Origin: Plotosus lineatus
Taxonomy: Eukaryota > Chordata > Actinopteri > Siluriformes > Plotosidae
DNA length: 64,000 nt
Direction: 5' to 3'
NCBI GenBank assembly: GCA_024760905.1
Contig: CM045732.1
Coordinates: forward strand, 52,625,496 to 52,689,495
Each line of letters starts with the position of its first letter. Positions within the stretch are counted from its first letter, which is position 1. The translations under genes and the position numbers were made by a program. This document shows, piece after piece, positions 1 to 64,000 of the stretch. The notes below the pieces were generated by a model that ran no database searches, was not told where the DNA came from, and worked only from the letters and a program-made list of their open reading frames with translations.

Positions 1-722
1 CTGTCATAAAATGGATGTGGATATTCATTGCCCGCCATCACGGAGACTCACATTTTGCATTTTTAGAGGAACAAAGATACATTTTTGTCGTCTTGGTGCA
101 AAAAGGAGGCAGGCGAGGCTCACGGCTATAATAATCGTGTTACCAGAAGGCATCTTCCTGTGTTAGTTAACTGGCTAATATCTTGTGGAATAAAAGATAA
201 TTAAGATAATACCTTAATAATTAAAATTTATATAAAATTAATACATCATGAGGCTATAAAGGGACAAAAACCTTTTAGTTGCATATAGGCTAAATCTTAT
301 AAAAACTCTAATCTTAAACTCTAACAAGATAAATCTTTTATTTTTATTCCTGATTTCTATTTGGAGACTTTTTAAATTTAATTATTTATTTGTTTTATCT
401 TTGTTTGTTTGTTTGTTTGTTTGCTTGTGCATGCAGCCAAATGTCTTATCATTGATAATCACAGGAAATTCAGATGGAATAGACAAAGTCCAGGTTGTAA
501 AAATATTATTTTTTTTAATGGTCAGGTTTTAGCTTCTAAGACTCTTTCTGTTGTGTTTAATATTAAGACTTGATAGAGGAAAGTAAGAAATATGAATTAA
601 AAACTTCTGACTGGTTCTTTGATTGAATATATTTTGTGAGTAACATAATTTAATTTCATGATGCTGCTGTATTCTCAGGTGTCATGCTGTTTTCTGAATG
701 GGCTGATCTGTTTTGCTTACAG
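1..722 (+). other. ralgapa2: ralgapa2 intron, 3' part
   Basis: AT-rich intronic DNA with a short TTTG run at about 401-424. I see no exon, RNA gene or identifiable repeat in it. Confidence 0.7.
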
Positions 723-54506
<53,784 letters not shown>

Positions 54507-54666
54507 GTAAGTGCATCTTCATCCCTTTATCATCATCTTTCTCTCTTCCCTCTCACACCCTTGCTCTCTGTGTGTCTATCAAATTGAGATTGAGATCTGA
54601 CACATACCTTGCACTTGCTGCACCTGTCTCATCTCTGGAATTTTCCCATCCTGCTCTTCACCAACG

Positions 54667-54667
54667 T

Positions 54668-54714
<47 letters not shown>
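54667..54714. repeat. (GT)n microsatellite
   Basis: About 24 GT units, 160 bp after exon 18. Confidence 0.96.
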
Positions 54715-54722
<8 letters not shown>

Positions 54723-55064
54723 TATGTGTGTGAATGTGTGTGTGCGCAGTCCAGCTGGCACTATTAGCAGCAGATCTTAAAGGATTTGTTCACTCTTACA
54801 GTGTTTGGGCCTGAATTGATTGTGTTAGTATAATGACATGCTAATAGTAAACAGGCATTTACTCAGTCTTTGTGTAACACCTGTGTTTATGTTAAAGAGA
54901 GTTAGTGTTTAATCTAATGTGTGAAGGGGAGAAAAACTACAAGCACATAGAATGATATTGCAAATGAATTCCAAATGCACATGATGTCATCAGAATTAAT
55001 AAATTGAATTAAAAAAAACAATTACATATTCTCAGTAGGGGTAAAAATACTTTATACTGTAGAG

Positions 55065-55884
55065 CAGGGGTGCACACACTTTTTCAGCATGCGAGCTACT
55101 TGCAAAATGACCAAGTCAAAATGATCTACCTACTATAAAATTGCAAAACATATGTTTATTCATAAATATATTGAGAATTATTTATATGAACCATATATGT
55201 CAGTGTACCTTTTATAACTGCGTGAACCCATATTGTTCAATACAACTCTGTACATTTTTTGTCATTACCTTACTCTGATGACTTGCACTGAATGAACTCA
55301 GCCAGGGATGCATAATCCGGACAGTAGCTGCTGATAGCCAGACTCAAGCATACTTCCAAATGATCATCAGTCATGGTGGAACGGTACTTGGACTTAATGA
55401 TCTTCATGTGGGAAAAGGCTGACTCACATAAATAAGTGGAGCCGAATAATGCAGTCAAGGATGTTGTACATTTCCTCATGTTGGGGTACTTTTCCTCTGT
55501 GAGTAAGTTCCAGAAATGTCCATGAGGTCTGGACTTCAGCTCAATGTCGGCTTGTAGTGTCAGAATCTCATCCTCCACTCCAGAAGAGTTCAGGTGAAAC
55601 AGTGTTGCAATTTTTGATGCTCCCCCACTCATTTTTATGCCCTTAAGTTTAGAAGACTTTAAGTGGAGCCTAACTCACTAGCTTGCTAGCGTGCGCCAAT
55701 ATTTGCACATGCGCAGTGACGCATGCGTCAGAAAAGGTCAGATAGGTCAGACCGACTGTCAATCAAGTGACAAACTGTATAGTGAGGATGATAGGCTGAC
55801 GTCTAAGTTTTAATGCCATGCGATCTACCCACACTACCTTTGCGATCGACCGGTAGATCGCGATCGACGTATTGGGCACCCCTG
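55065..55884 (-). mobile_element. hAT element with transposase C-terminal remnant
   Basis: The ends CAGGGGTGCACACACTTTTT and ATTGGGCACCCCTG are flanked by a perfect 8 bp duplication CTGTAGAG (55057-55064, 55885-55892). The minus-strand frame 55632-55270 encodes YPNMRKCTTSLTALFGSTYL and CESAFSHMKIIKSKYRS, the hAT C-terminal dimerisation region, ending in a stop. The N-terminal zinc finger and catalytic part are deleted. Confidence 0.9.
55270..55632 (-). pseudogene. hAT transposase C-terminal dimerisation domain
   Basis: An open frame of 120 residues. GSTYLCESAFS followed by KSKYRS..TDDHLE is the signature of hAT C-terminal domains of the ZBED/GTF2IRD2-like group. The frame is undisturbed, so the copy is fairly young. 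It is only about the last sixth of a normal transposase. Confidence 0.88.
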
Positions 55885-55892
55885 CTGTAGAG

Positions 55893-56117
55893 GATGCATG
55901 TAAGTATCCTGCCGAACGGTCTCTTTATAGTGTAAGACTGACTCCAGGGCATAGATTTTTAATTAATTGAAAAAGCAGCAATTAGTAAATGGAACACTTC
56001 AGAATTCATTGTTTTATGAAATGAAGTAAAGCCATTGTGTTTCTGGCCTGAGTAATGCAATGCTGTTAAGACAGCTGTCTGTTACAGATTAGTTTTACCA
56101 GGTATTGCATTTTGGGT
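55893..56117 (+). other. Downstream ralgapa2 DNA between hAT and SINE
   Basis: No feature recognised. Confidence 0.5.
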
Positions 56118-56272
56118 GGGGCCGGTGGCATAGCGGTTAGGGTGCTGTACTCATTATCAGGAGGTTGTGAGTTCAAATCCCAGTTAGGAGATCAAATCCC
56201 AGTTGAACTCCTGGCAGCGTCACGCTAAGGAAGCCACGGATAAGCACCAGCTCGATGAGCCACTAGGCTCGG

Positions 56273-56303
<31 letters not shown>
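56118..56303 (+). repeat. tRNA-headed SINE (family B), copy 2
   Basis: Head GGGGCCGGTGGCATAGCGGT, B-box GTGAGTTCAAATCCC, a local duplication of the CAAATCCCAGTT segment, then GAGCCACTAGGCTCGGGTGT and a poly-A run. The middle of the body is missing compared with 35116-35430. Confidence 0.8.
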
Positions 56304-56900
56304 TTAGGGTCACGTGGATGATAAGATCTGTGGTTAGGAATGTTGCCACCATTCCATGACCAATCTGACAAATTTTGGAAGAAATCACAAAAGTAGAAGT
56401 GGAAGATTTATGTAGTTGCCTGAGAAATGTGAGCATTTGCAAGGCATACATCACAGCTGTCATGTCTACTGGCAGTGACCTCCACAGCAATTTTCAGTAA
56501 TATTCGGGAAAGGAATGTATACCTCATGAATGCCTTAACAGTAGCACTGTTTGAATTGAACAAGCACTTGACCCACAGTAATTTTTTTGTACTGAACACT
56601 TTTACAATAATAATAGAATGACCCATAGAAGGAATGAAAGTGTTTACCGCCATCTGCCGTGAACTAATTCTAGCCAGTTAAAATTCAGCCTTTCTATTGG
56701 AAAGCTACTTTAACTGTACCATGTTCAGTGGCAGCTGCTCTAATTGCTTTGAACATGTACTGTTATTTACATGATTATTACACAAAGTGCAATGTGTTCT
56801 ACATGTTCAACAAAAAAAATCCCATTATATTATTAAAATATTCTCAAATTACAATGGAAAAAAATGACTCTTAGGTTTTTTGTGTGTTTCTCCATGTAGT
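56304..56900 (+). other. Unassigned DNA
   Basis: Minus-strand open frames of 75-81 residues occur here but show no family resemblance. I see no repeat. Confidence 0.45.
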
Positions 56901-56901
56901 A

Positions 56902-57312
56902 CACTGTCCTCCGTAATTATTGGCACCCCTGGTTAAGATGCCTTAAAATAAATTAAATTTTATTGCAGAATCTACTCTCACAACTGAAAATTGTAGAAAA
57001 ATATAACCTTCAACTCAAGTGAATTTTGACTTGGGGATCCCTGACTAAGAAATAATTATTTTTCATAAAATCACCTGTTCCTCAATTATTGGCACCCCTA
57101 ACAATTCCTTGGAAATAAATGTAATTTAATTATTTCTGTCATTTCTACAGTTGGTTGCTAAGTTGATCAGAGTCTAGAGGAACATTTAATTAGTAAATCG
57201 TCACTTTCGGTTTCCCTGGGGTATAAATATAACAGAACGTGACACAGAGGCCATTTCTCTTATCCACTTTTCAGCATGGGAAAGACAAAGGAACACAACA
57301 CTCATGTAAGGC

Positions 57313-57354
<42 letters not shown>

Positions 57355-58262
57355 ACCTTCACAAGTCAGGCAATGTATACAAGAAAATAGCTCCTTGCTT
57401 GCACCTGCAAATATCTGCTGTCAGAGGAATCATTCAGAAGTTTAAAACAACTGTAACACTGTAACGCGAGGTTATTTTGCCACCATGTACAGTGAGAAGG
57501 ATGGTAAGAGAGATACAAATTCTCCAAAACTCACTGTTGAAGAATTGCAAAAAAATGGTTGCATCTTGGTATCACAAAGTCTCCAAAACAACAATCAGAC
57601 ACCATCTACATGCCAACAAGCTGTTTGGGAGGCATGCATGGAAAAAACCTTTTCCTACTCACAAATGCAAATGTCTTTGCTAAGCCGTATTGGGACTTCA
57701 ACTGGGAACCTGTGCTTTGGTCAAATGAGACCAATATGTTGCTTTTTGGCAACAAACACTCTAAGTTGGTTTGGTGCAGCACAAAACATGAGTCTGCAAA
57801 AAAGCACCCCATGCCCACTGTGAAGTATGGGGGAGGATCTGCTGTGGGCCTGTTTCTCTTCCAGAAGCCTTGTTTTAGGGTGCATGGCATCATGAACACT
57901 TTGAAATACCAGGTAATTTTAAATTTAAAATCTGGTGGCCTCTGCCTGAAAGCTGAAGATGGGCCGTCACTGGGTCTTTCAGCAGGATGCTGACCCTAAA
58001 CATATGGCCAATCCAAACAGAAATGGTTGACCAGACACAGAATCAAGTTCGTCCCATGGCCATCTCGGTGCCCAGACCGCAACCCCATTGAGAAACAGTG
58101 GAGTGAGCTGATTTAGAGAGATTGTACAGAGAAGAATGGTCGAAGATCCCTCTTTCTGTATTCTCCCATCTTGTGAAACATAAGAGAAGATTGGGTGCTG
58201 TTTTGTTGGCAAAGTGGGTTGTACAAAGTATTAATAATTGTGGCACACATGATTTGATGTAA
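56902..58262 (+). mobile_element. Decayed Tc1-like transposon, right end lost
   Basis: The left end CACTGTCCTCCGTAATTATT follows TA. A transposase remnant runs from 57276. Near 58222 the subterminal text AATAATTGTGGCACACATGA appears, but the matching right terminus is not found. Many frame breaks. Confidence 0.8.
57276..58015 (+). pseudogene. Tc1-like transposase, decayed, with internal (GT)n
   Basis: It starts MGKTKEHNTHVRQ, is interrupted by a (GT)n tract (57314-57352), and resumes DLHKSGNVYKKIAP. Later pieces in other frames include SNETNMLLFGNKH and PMPTVKYGGGSAVGLFLFQ. The catalytic residues cannot be aligned in one frame. Inactive. Confidence 0.75.
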
Positions 58263-58863
58263 AAGAATTATTTCTTAATGTGGATTTTTAGTGGGTTTTT
58301 TGTTTGTTTGTTTTGTTTGTTTGTTTGTGTATTTGATCTTGTTTGCGTGTAGGATATGACTAAATCAATTATTTGCTTCGGGCTGAGACATCCGCCTTGA
58401 CTTTTTCATGAAATGTGACTTATGGGGTTTTTGATCTCAGTGCCTCAGTTGTTAATTATTCTTTATCTGCTTCATGTATTTATTTATTTTTATTTTTTGT
58501 AATGTGCACAGTATGTTTGAAATATGCATCTATAAAACCTATAAACTTTTGTTCATACCAAACCACAAATTACAAAATGTATTCAGAGAGCTTGTCTGGA
58601 TCGAATATCGTGTCACCATTGTAAGCATACAGTGCTGCGGAGTCCTGTTCTAGACCATGACTGAGAGACAGTTCACCAATATGCACACTTCTGCCCGGAT
58701 CATATGTGTGTGCTATATTTGTTCAATGTTGCTGAAGGTAAAGGTTTGCTGAACATATGATACCAGGCTTAAAATGAACATGTTATGTTTAATAGAGTAG
58801 GGTTTCTTTTTCTGGAGAAAAAAAATAATTCAATCAATTCTAACTCTGGAAATGTAGAAATGG

Positions 58864-58866
<3 letters not shown>

Positions 58867-58929
<63 letters not shown>

Positions 58930-58937
58930 TCTCTCTT
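58867..58937. repeat. (CT)n microsatellite
   Basis: About 35 CT units with one TG interruption. Confidence 0.96.
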
Positions 58938-59752
58938 ACACTCACTCTCTCACTCTCACATACTCACAGACACATGTATCTACAGCTATTTTGAAAAATA
59001 AGATTTTTTTTTAAATACTGGTTTAAATTTAGAGACCTGTGTAACTTGTACAATTTGGAACAAAAATAGAACCAAATAAGATGAACCAAGACATACTTGA
59101 AGCATAGAATTGTCCAAGGTATGCCATTCTAAATGTGTGGAAATGTTTTACCACTGAGCATTATTTATTATTAACGATTATTAATGTATAAAAAGGGTAC
59201 TTGTGGCTAGAAGTGATTTAGCTTTAATGGCTCGGCTGGATATTAAACCACCACTGCTTTCCCAGCAGGAATCTCTTCTTATTGCTCCTCATAAAAGAGC
59301 CATTAAGGTCCGGCTGCACTAAGTGTGTGTATGTGTGTGGCAGTGTGTATATTCTGTGTATACCTGCTCCATTCTTCATTAACATCTCATCCATGACAGC
59401 GGGCAGGAGATGGCCAGGCATGCTTTGGGACATGGAGTGCTCTTGGGCTAAACTGGAGTGTAAGCTTTTTTTTCCCCCCATTTCCTTATTTAGGCATGTC
59501 ATCCCTGTATGCCCTGTCACCCAAACCCTGTTTCATCTTCAAGTGTTCTCAAGTTTTGGTTGACCCTGCATGTGTCCGTAGCATAGTGCCAATGTGACCT
59601 CTATATATGCCATGAGCCAGTGTCTGTGTACCACCTAAATTTAAAACAGATGATTTTAGAGTCATACATTTTCCATGTCTCCTGTTGAATTGTGAATAAT
59701 TTTGTTCATTTTATACTTTTATATTCATTTTTCTCTTTGAAGTCTTTGAAGG

Positions 59753-59754
<2 letters not shown>

Positions 59755-59790
<36 letters not shown>
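59755..59790. repeat. (ATT)n microsatellite
   Basis: About 12 ATT units. Confidence 0.95.
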
Positions 59791-59983
59791 CATTTATTAT
59801 ATGTTATATATTATTGTTGTTGCTATTAGGTTTAAATCAGCTCTGAGCTAAATGTAAATTTCCCACTTAGAAATGGCTTTAAGTGAAACTATGAGCATCA
59901 AGTTCCTTCCACAATAGCTCCAGGAGACATTTTATCATCATTACCTTATATTAATTTATTTTATTTTAGCTTGTATGATAATA

Positions 59984-60413
59984 CAGGAATCACTCACTTT
60001 CCGCAGTTAATTGGGACCGAGATCCCCCCGCGACCACCAAATTCCACGAATTAGGATCAACCCCTGACTGACGTATACATACATGTATATGTGTATATAA
60101 TATCAATAAATACATATTCAATGCTATAAATGCTTATAATAACAAACATTAAAAAGTAATGCATAAGATGTAAATAAAATATAAATACACACACATACAG
60201 ACGCACTCAGATGCACACCTCACAAAAATGTAAGTTGTTTTGATGGGAGGTTTTGGGTTGTTTTTTGTTTAGTGTTTGTTTAGGGTTTTTTTTTTTTTGC
60301 ATAATTGGCCTTGTTTTTGTGGCATTTTCCTTAACTTTTTCAGCTATTCTTCCTTAATTTCCTTATTTTTTGAAGCCACATTAATTGAAGTGCGAAGTAG
60401 CAAGGAATCTCTG
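59984..60413. mobile_element. TA-flanked MITE (AGGGATCCCT family), third copy
   Basis: The ends CAGGAATCACTCACTTTCCG and GTAGCAAGGAATCTCTG are diverged versions of the 27777 copy, with TA on both sides. The internal order matches that copy without its nested hAT. Confidence 0.82.
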
Positions 60414-61107
60414 TATATAGCTTATTATTACTATGACATGATGTATGAAGTATAGAACAGAGACTCTCGTGCACAGTACGACTGTCTTATTCATGTATGT
60501 CTGTGCTCTTGTGCATCATGAACCAGGAAGATTTACACATAATCCCGAAATACCAAAGTGTTTTGGAAATGTTAACCGAAGCATCGTGTTTCCAGTTATT
60601 TCAGTGTGCAGTCCTAAAGCACACGGTAATAATGAGCTACTCTTCCATGTTGATGTGGATGAAACAATTAAACCCCTGTGTGTTGTTTCTCTAATGGAAT
60701 GTTTTGGGAGACTCGGGGTTTGGCAGCATCTACCAGTCAACAGTATCTTTAAGCTTTGATTTGTTCTCACTCTATTTGCACTCTCTGAAAATTGAGCTTG
60801 GTTGAACTCTTGCCCGACCACTTTGTGTTGTTTGAGAAAATGTTACCTCTCATCAGTCATTTCATTGGCCTTCATTGATTTTGCAAGGTCACTTGTTGCT
60901 CATCAGTTCCTATGTAGACCCAGTTTAATCTGCTGTCAGACTGTAATGAGCCACTATATACAAATAGGAAATTGACGGCTCCTTAACCACAACTCGGTTT
61001 TTTTTTCAACTCACTCATAGCCTTTAAAACTCTGTACCTGAGAAACTTATAAATGTGGAAAACTATCCAACTATTAAACTGAGTCACTGTCTGACATTAT
61101 ATTACCT
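60414..61107 (+). other. Downstream DNA
   Basis: 60445-60760 has overlapping open frames but no family match. No repeat seen. Confidence 0.5.
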
Positions 61108-61460
61108 GGACTGCTGGGTGTACTCCGCCCTCACCCAGAGTCGCCGACCATAATTAGAATTAAACAGCCTTGTAAATGAATGAATGGAACTATGAGGACC
61201 ATACAAGTTTCAGCATGATAGTGGACATGTGAACAACACAAGCTCCAGGAAGGCACGGGTAGCAGGCAAAGTGTCCTGATCCTAAGCCCTCTGATCACTT
61301 TAGGAATTATTGGAATGCCATCTTTACACCAGGAATTCTTGTCTAACAGCACCTGACCAATGGTCTTGTGACTGAATGTTGAATTTTGCATCTGTCCAAA
61401 AGTATACGTACATTGAGTAGGATGATTAGGTGTCCACATTCATTTGGTCATATAGTGTAT
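61108..61460 (+). repeat. SINE tail followed by Tc1-like 3' end remnant
   Basis: 61108-61190 matches the family C 3' tail (GAATTAAACAGCCTTGTAAA, ATGAATG). 61195-61460 reads like the last part of a fish Tc1-like transposon, with the typical terminus TTTGGTCATATAGTGTA near 61444-61460. Both are decayed. Confidence 0.6.
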
Positions 61461-61715
61461 AACTGGAGACTTCTACACCTAGATCTATATCAGCAGTTCT
61501 CTCTTTAAAGAAATATTATGTGTTGATCGACAGTAGAATTCAGAAGTGAGAAATGTTCCGGTACTGAACCAATTCTGGTGCCTCATACTGGAGGAGTTTA
61601 GTACATACTTAAAGTATTAGAAAAGACATGGCATGTTTGTCTCAGCTGTTTCACATGTTGTTGAAGCTGTAATACAGCACATCTTGTAATACAAAAAAGG
61701 ATGCTTTGTAATCAT
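61461..61715 (+). other. Downstream DNA
   Basis: No feature recognised. Confidence 0.45.
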
Positions 61716-62141
61716 GCACCAATCAAACATAACATTAAAAACATCTTAGGCAAGAAGTCAGTTTTTGAAGTTGATGTGTTGGAAGCAGAAAAAAATGGAT
61801 CCCAGTGATTGAGAAGGGCCATGTTGGGATTTCTAAATGGCTGAGCCTGTTCATCTCTAAAATATCAGATCTTGTAGGATGTTTCTGGTATGCAGTGGTT
61901 CATACCTATCAAAGATGATACAAGGAAGGACAACCAGCGACGTGTGGCAAGAGTGTCATGGGTTTCCAAGGCTCACTTATAGACATGGCGAACAAGCGCT
62001 AGTACTGATCTGATCCCACAGAAGAATTACTGGAGCACAAAGTGCCAGAACAGGTGTCAGTACACTGCAGCCTGCTGTGTATGGGGACTGCGTAACAGCC
62101 GCAGACCAGTCAGGTGGTTTTGATGTAATGGAAGATCAGTG
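61716..62141 (+). mobile_element. Internally deleted Tc1-like transposon
   Basis: The left end CACCAATCAAACATAACATT and right end GGTTTTGATGTAATGGAAGA (then TCAGTG) are inverted-repeat-like, with TA after the right end. The middle keeps N-terminal transposase DNA (CCAAGGCTCACTTATAGACA, GTATGGGGACTGCGTAACAG); the catalytic part is deleted. Confidence 0.7.
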
Positions 62142-62395
62142 TATATTTTTTCTGCATAAATGTTGGTGCTCAGTCTATGTAGGTCACAGACTGGATCGGA
62201 AGCAGTACTAAAGCCAGTATGATATATTATTGAATAATATTAGATGAATAAACGTTAGGTATAATAAGCGTTCCAGGAGAATCAGGATTATTCAGTGGTG
62301 CAAGTGAAGAGATTATGAAACGGTAGGAGCTCAGTTAATGTTCATTTAAAATGATTTTTTTTTTCCTGACCATTTTAGCATATACTGTATTGAGA
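62142..62395 (+). other. Downstream DNA
   Basis: No feature recognised. Confidence 0.45.
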
Positions 62396-62403
62396 CACTA
62401 GAT

Positions 62404-63766
62404 CAGGGGTCGGCAACCTTTGCCATTCAAAGAGCCATTTGGACCCGTTTTCCACATTAAAGAAAACACTGGGAGCCACAAATCCTTTTTTTACGTTTTA
62501 AATCAAATCACACTGCATATAATGTTTTTCCTCTTTTTCCTTCATGTTAATATAAAATAACAATATGTTACATTGATTGAAACAACTGCAGAGACCATTA
62601 AATTACAATTCTGTTTGCAACAAAAACATTTAGATTAAAAAAAAATCGCCAGCTTCCCCGCGACCCGAATTAGAATTAAGCGGTTCAGAAAATGAATGAA
62701 TGTGTTCGAATGCTTCTTGTGTTTTTAGAAAGAAAAAGAATATCCATCCCACGAAGCGCGGGACGGGCTGCAGCCAGATGTGTAACGGGTTGGGTTGCCA
62801 ACTTCACCAATCACGCCCTTCGTGGGATCTTCTTTTCTTTATTCGTTATATTAATGTTGTTTTGTCATAGTTTTAATTTACAAAAATGACACCAACACAG
62901 AAAAGTATTTGAAGACTTATTTTAAGAAGGAGCCTGCTCAACATTCTTTTAAATAAATATTAATGCTTAATGCTGCACTGACCGACCCATTCTCAGAGTG
63001 GATACTGAACCACACCCAGTCTTTTATTTTGTCACTGTGAGGACAGTTATTTAATCTGGAGATTGCTGTGTATAAACAAATCTCATCCACATCTCTTACT
63101 TCAGCTGTGATTTCCGTTCCTGAATTACAAACCCCGGTGGCAGAAAAAAATCTCTCTCTCACCGCGCTGCTGCTTGCCATGAGCTCTTTTAGGGCTCTTT
63201 TATATTTATTTGGTGTGGGCGGGGTGATTTTGTGTGTGTTCTTGTGTTCTTGTGGACACACACAAAATCACCCCGCCCACACCAAATAAATATCCGCCCA
63301 CATCTGTGACTCTTAATTTTCATCTATGTAATTTTCAACCCTAAAAGAGCATTGGAAGGGTACCCAGATCATTCAGGTGAAAAAAAAAACCTAGATTGGA
63401 CATTACTGTTTCAATTCTGAAGTGGGGCCATCTTGGTGGGATCACATTACTGTTTAAGACTTAAAGCAAGGTGGCTCACGAAGATGGCTCCAATTCAGAA
63501 TTGAAATAGTAATGTCCAATCTAGGTTTTTTTTTCTTTTCTTTTGATGATCAGTGATTGGTGGGAACAGGTGGAAGGTGTGGCTATTGTTTGGTTGAAGT
63601 GAAAACCTGCACCCACACCGGCCCTTTGCTGTGTGAGTAACTAAGCACTTTGTGGTGCACCAGTCAGCCACCGTAAAGCACAACTTTATTTTGAAAAGCC
63701 ATGGAGCCGCACCAGAAAGGTGAAAGAGCCGCACGCGGCTCCGGAGCCGCGGGTTGCCGACCCCTG
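62404..63766. mobile_element. hAT element with two internal hairpins (1363 bp)
   Basis: The ends CAGGGGTCGGCAACCTTTGC and CGCGGGTTGCCGACCCCTG form the inverted repeats. A perfect 8 bp duplication CACTAGAT (62396-62403, 63767-63774) flanks them. Inside are two strong inverted repeats: 63203-63239 with 63256-63292 (37 bp, exact), and 63381-63434 with 63481-63534 (54 bp, about three mismatches). A minus-strand frame 63261-62938 (107 residues) was not recognised. No transposase core is seen. Confidence 0.9.
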
Positions 63767-63774
63767 CACTAGAT

Positions 63775-64000
63775 GCACTGTCCTAGGAACAGCTCACTGC
63801 AATACGCACCACAAATTCCCTTGGTGCTTGTCACTTACTAATCTCGCTCATATTCTGGAACTGCTTCTATCTGTCTACTGTTTTTTCAATCAGAACCATT
63901 AATAGCTATGCTGCTTTTCCACGCAACTTTTCAAATCAGTTCCACTTGTAAATTTTACAAAAAATAATAGCACATCCAACAAAGCCAGGGGCCTGTCAGC
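63775..64000 (+). other. End of window
   Basis: No feature recognised. The ralgapa2 terminal exon may still lie ahead. Confidence 0.4.

Larger units (their letters stand above)
58263..59983 (+). other. Downstream DNA with simple repeats
   Basis: Contains a TTTG-rich zone (about 58296-58328), a (CT)n tract (58867-58937) and an (ATT)n tract (59755-59790). No gene is supported. Confidence 0.55.

Noticed and set aside
56263..56653. Minus-strand frames of 75 and 81 residues after the poly-A of a SINE
   Set aside because: Hydrophobic but no family resemblance, and one runs into the poly-A/T tract.
60445..60759. Two overlapping + strand frames of 104 and 65 residues
   Set aside because: No recognisable domain, no splice or promoter context, and a similar-sized frame on the opposite strand; likely chance.

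Overview
This is a stretch of vertebrate chromosome, almost certainly from a ray-finned (teleost) fish. Short exons with GT-AG introns are spread over more than 50 kb. The introns hold Tc1-like, hAT, RTE-like LINE and tRNA-derived SINE elements of fish type, a Gmr1-type gypsy element and many (CA)n, (TA)n and (CT)n tracts. The species cannot be named from the sequence.

The only host gene I can support is ralgapa2, the catalytic alpha-2 subunit of the Ral GTPase-activating complex, on the + strand. Eighteen consecutive coding exons (723 to 54506) join in frame to encode about 985 residues, roughly the C-terminal half of the protein: conserved alpha-helical blocks, a Ser/His/acidic linker in one 817 bp exon, and the C-terminal Rap-GAP domain with its HLGND asparagine-thumb motif. 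The upstream half lies left of the window. The last few codons and the stop are not identified; they lie in 54507-64000 or beyond. The isoform call rests on alpha-2-like stretches as I recall the family.

Layout: 1-722 intron; 723-1465 three exons; 1466-8792 intron with a decayed gypsy element of Gmr1-like order, whose 3' LTR carries a nested SINE; 8793-8921 exon; 8922-12975 intron with a Tc1-like element and a TIR element holding a 5'-inverted LINE; 12976-17679 six exons, with a LINE reverse-transcriptase fragment and a (TA)n array in one intron; 17680-23983 repeat-bearing intron; 23984-29977 five exons, with a hAT nested in a TA-flanked element; 29978-33683 intron; 33684-36541 two exons; 36542-54381 a 17.8 kb intron with SINEs, nested hAT/SINE and long repeat-poor stretches; 54382-54506 last recognised exon; 54507-64000 repeats (two hATs and several Tc1 remnants).

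The mobile elements form a readable history. A tRNA-headed SINE (at least six copies) shares its 3' tail with the local RTE-like LINE, so it probably borrows that LINE's machinery. Several insertions are dated relative to each other by clear target-site duplications. No new host system such as a novel gene cluster is evident. The most interesting items are the pol domain order of the gypsy element, the palindromic LINE insertion, the SINE/LINE pair, the hairpin-bearing hAT, and the possibility that the giant repeat-poor intron holds regulatory DNA.
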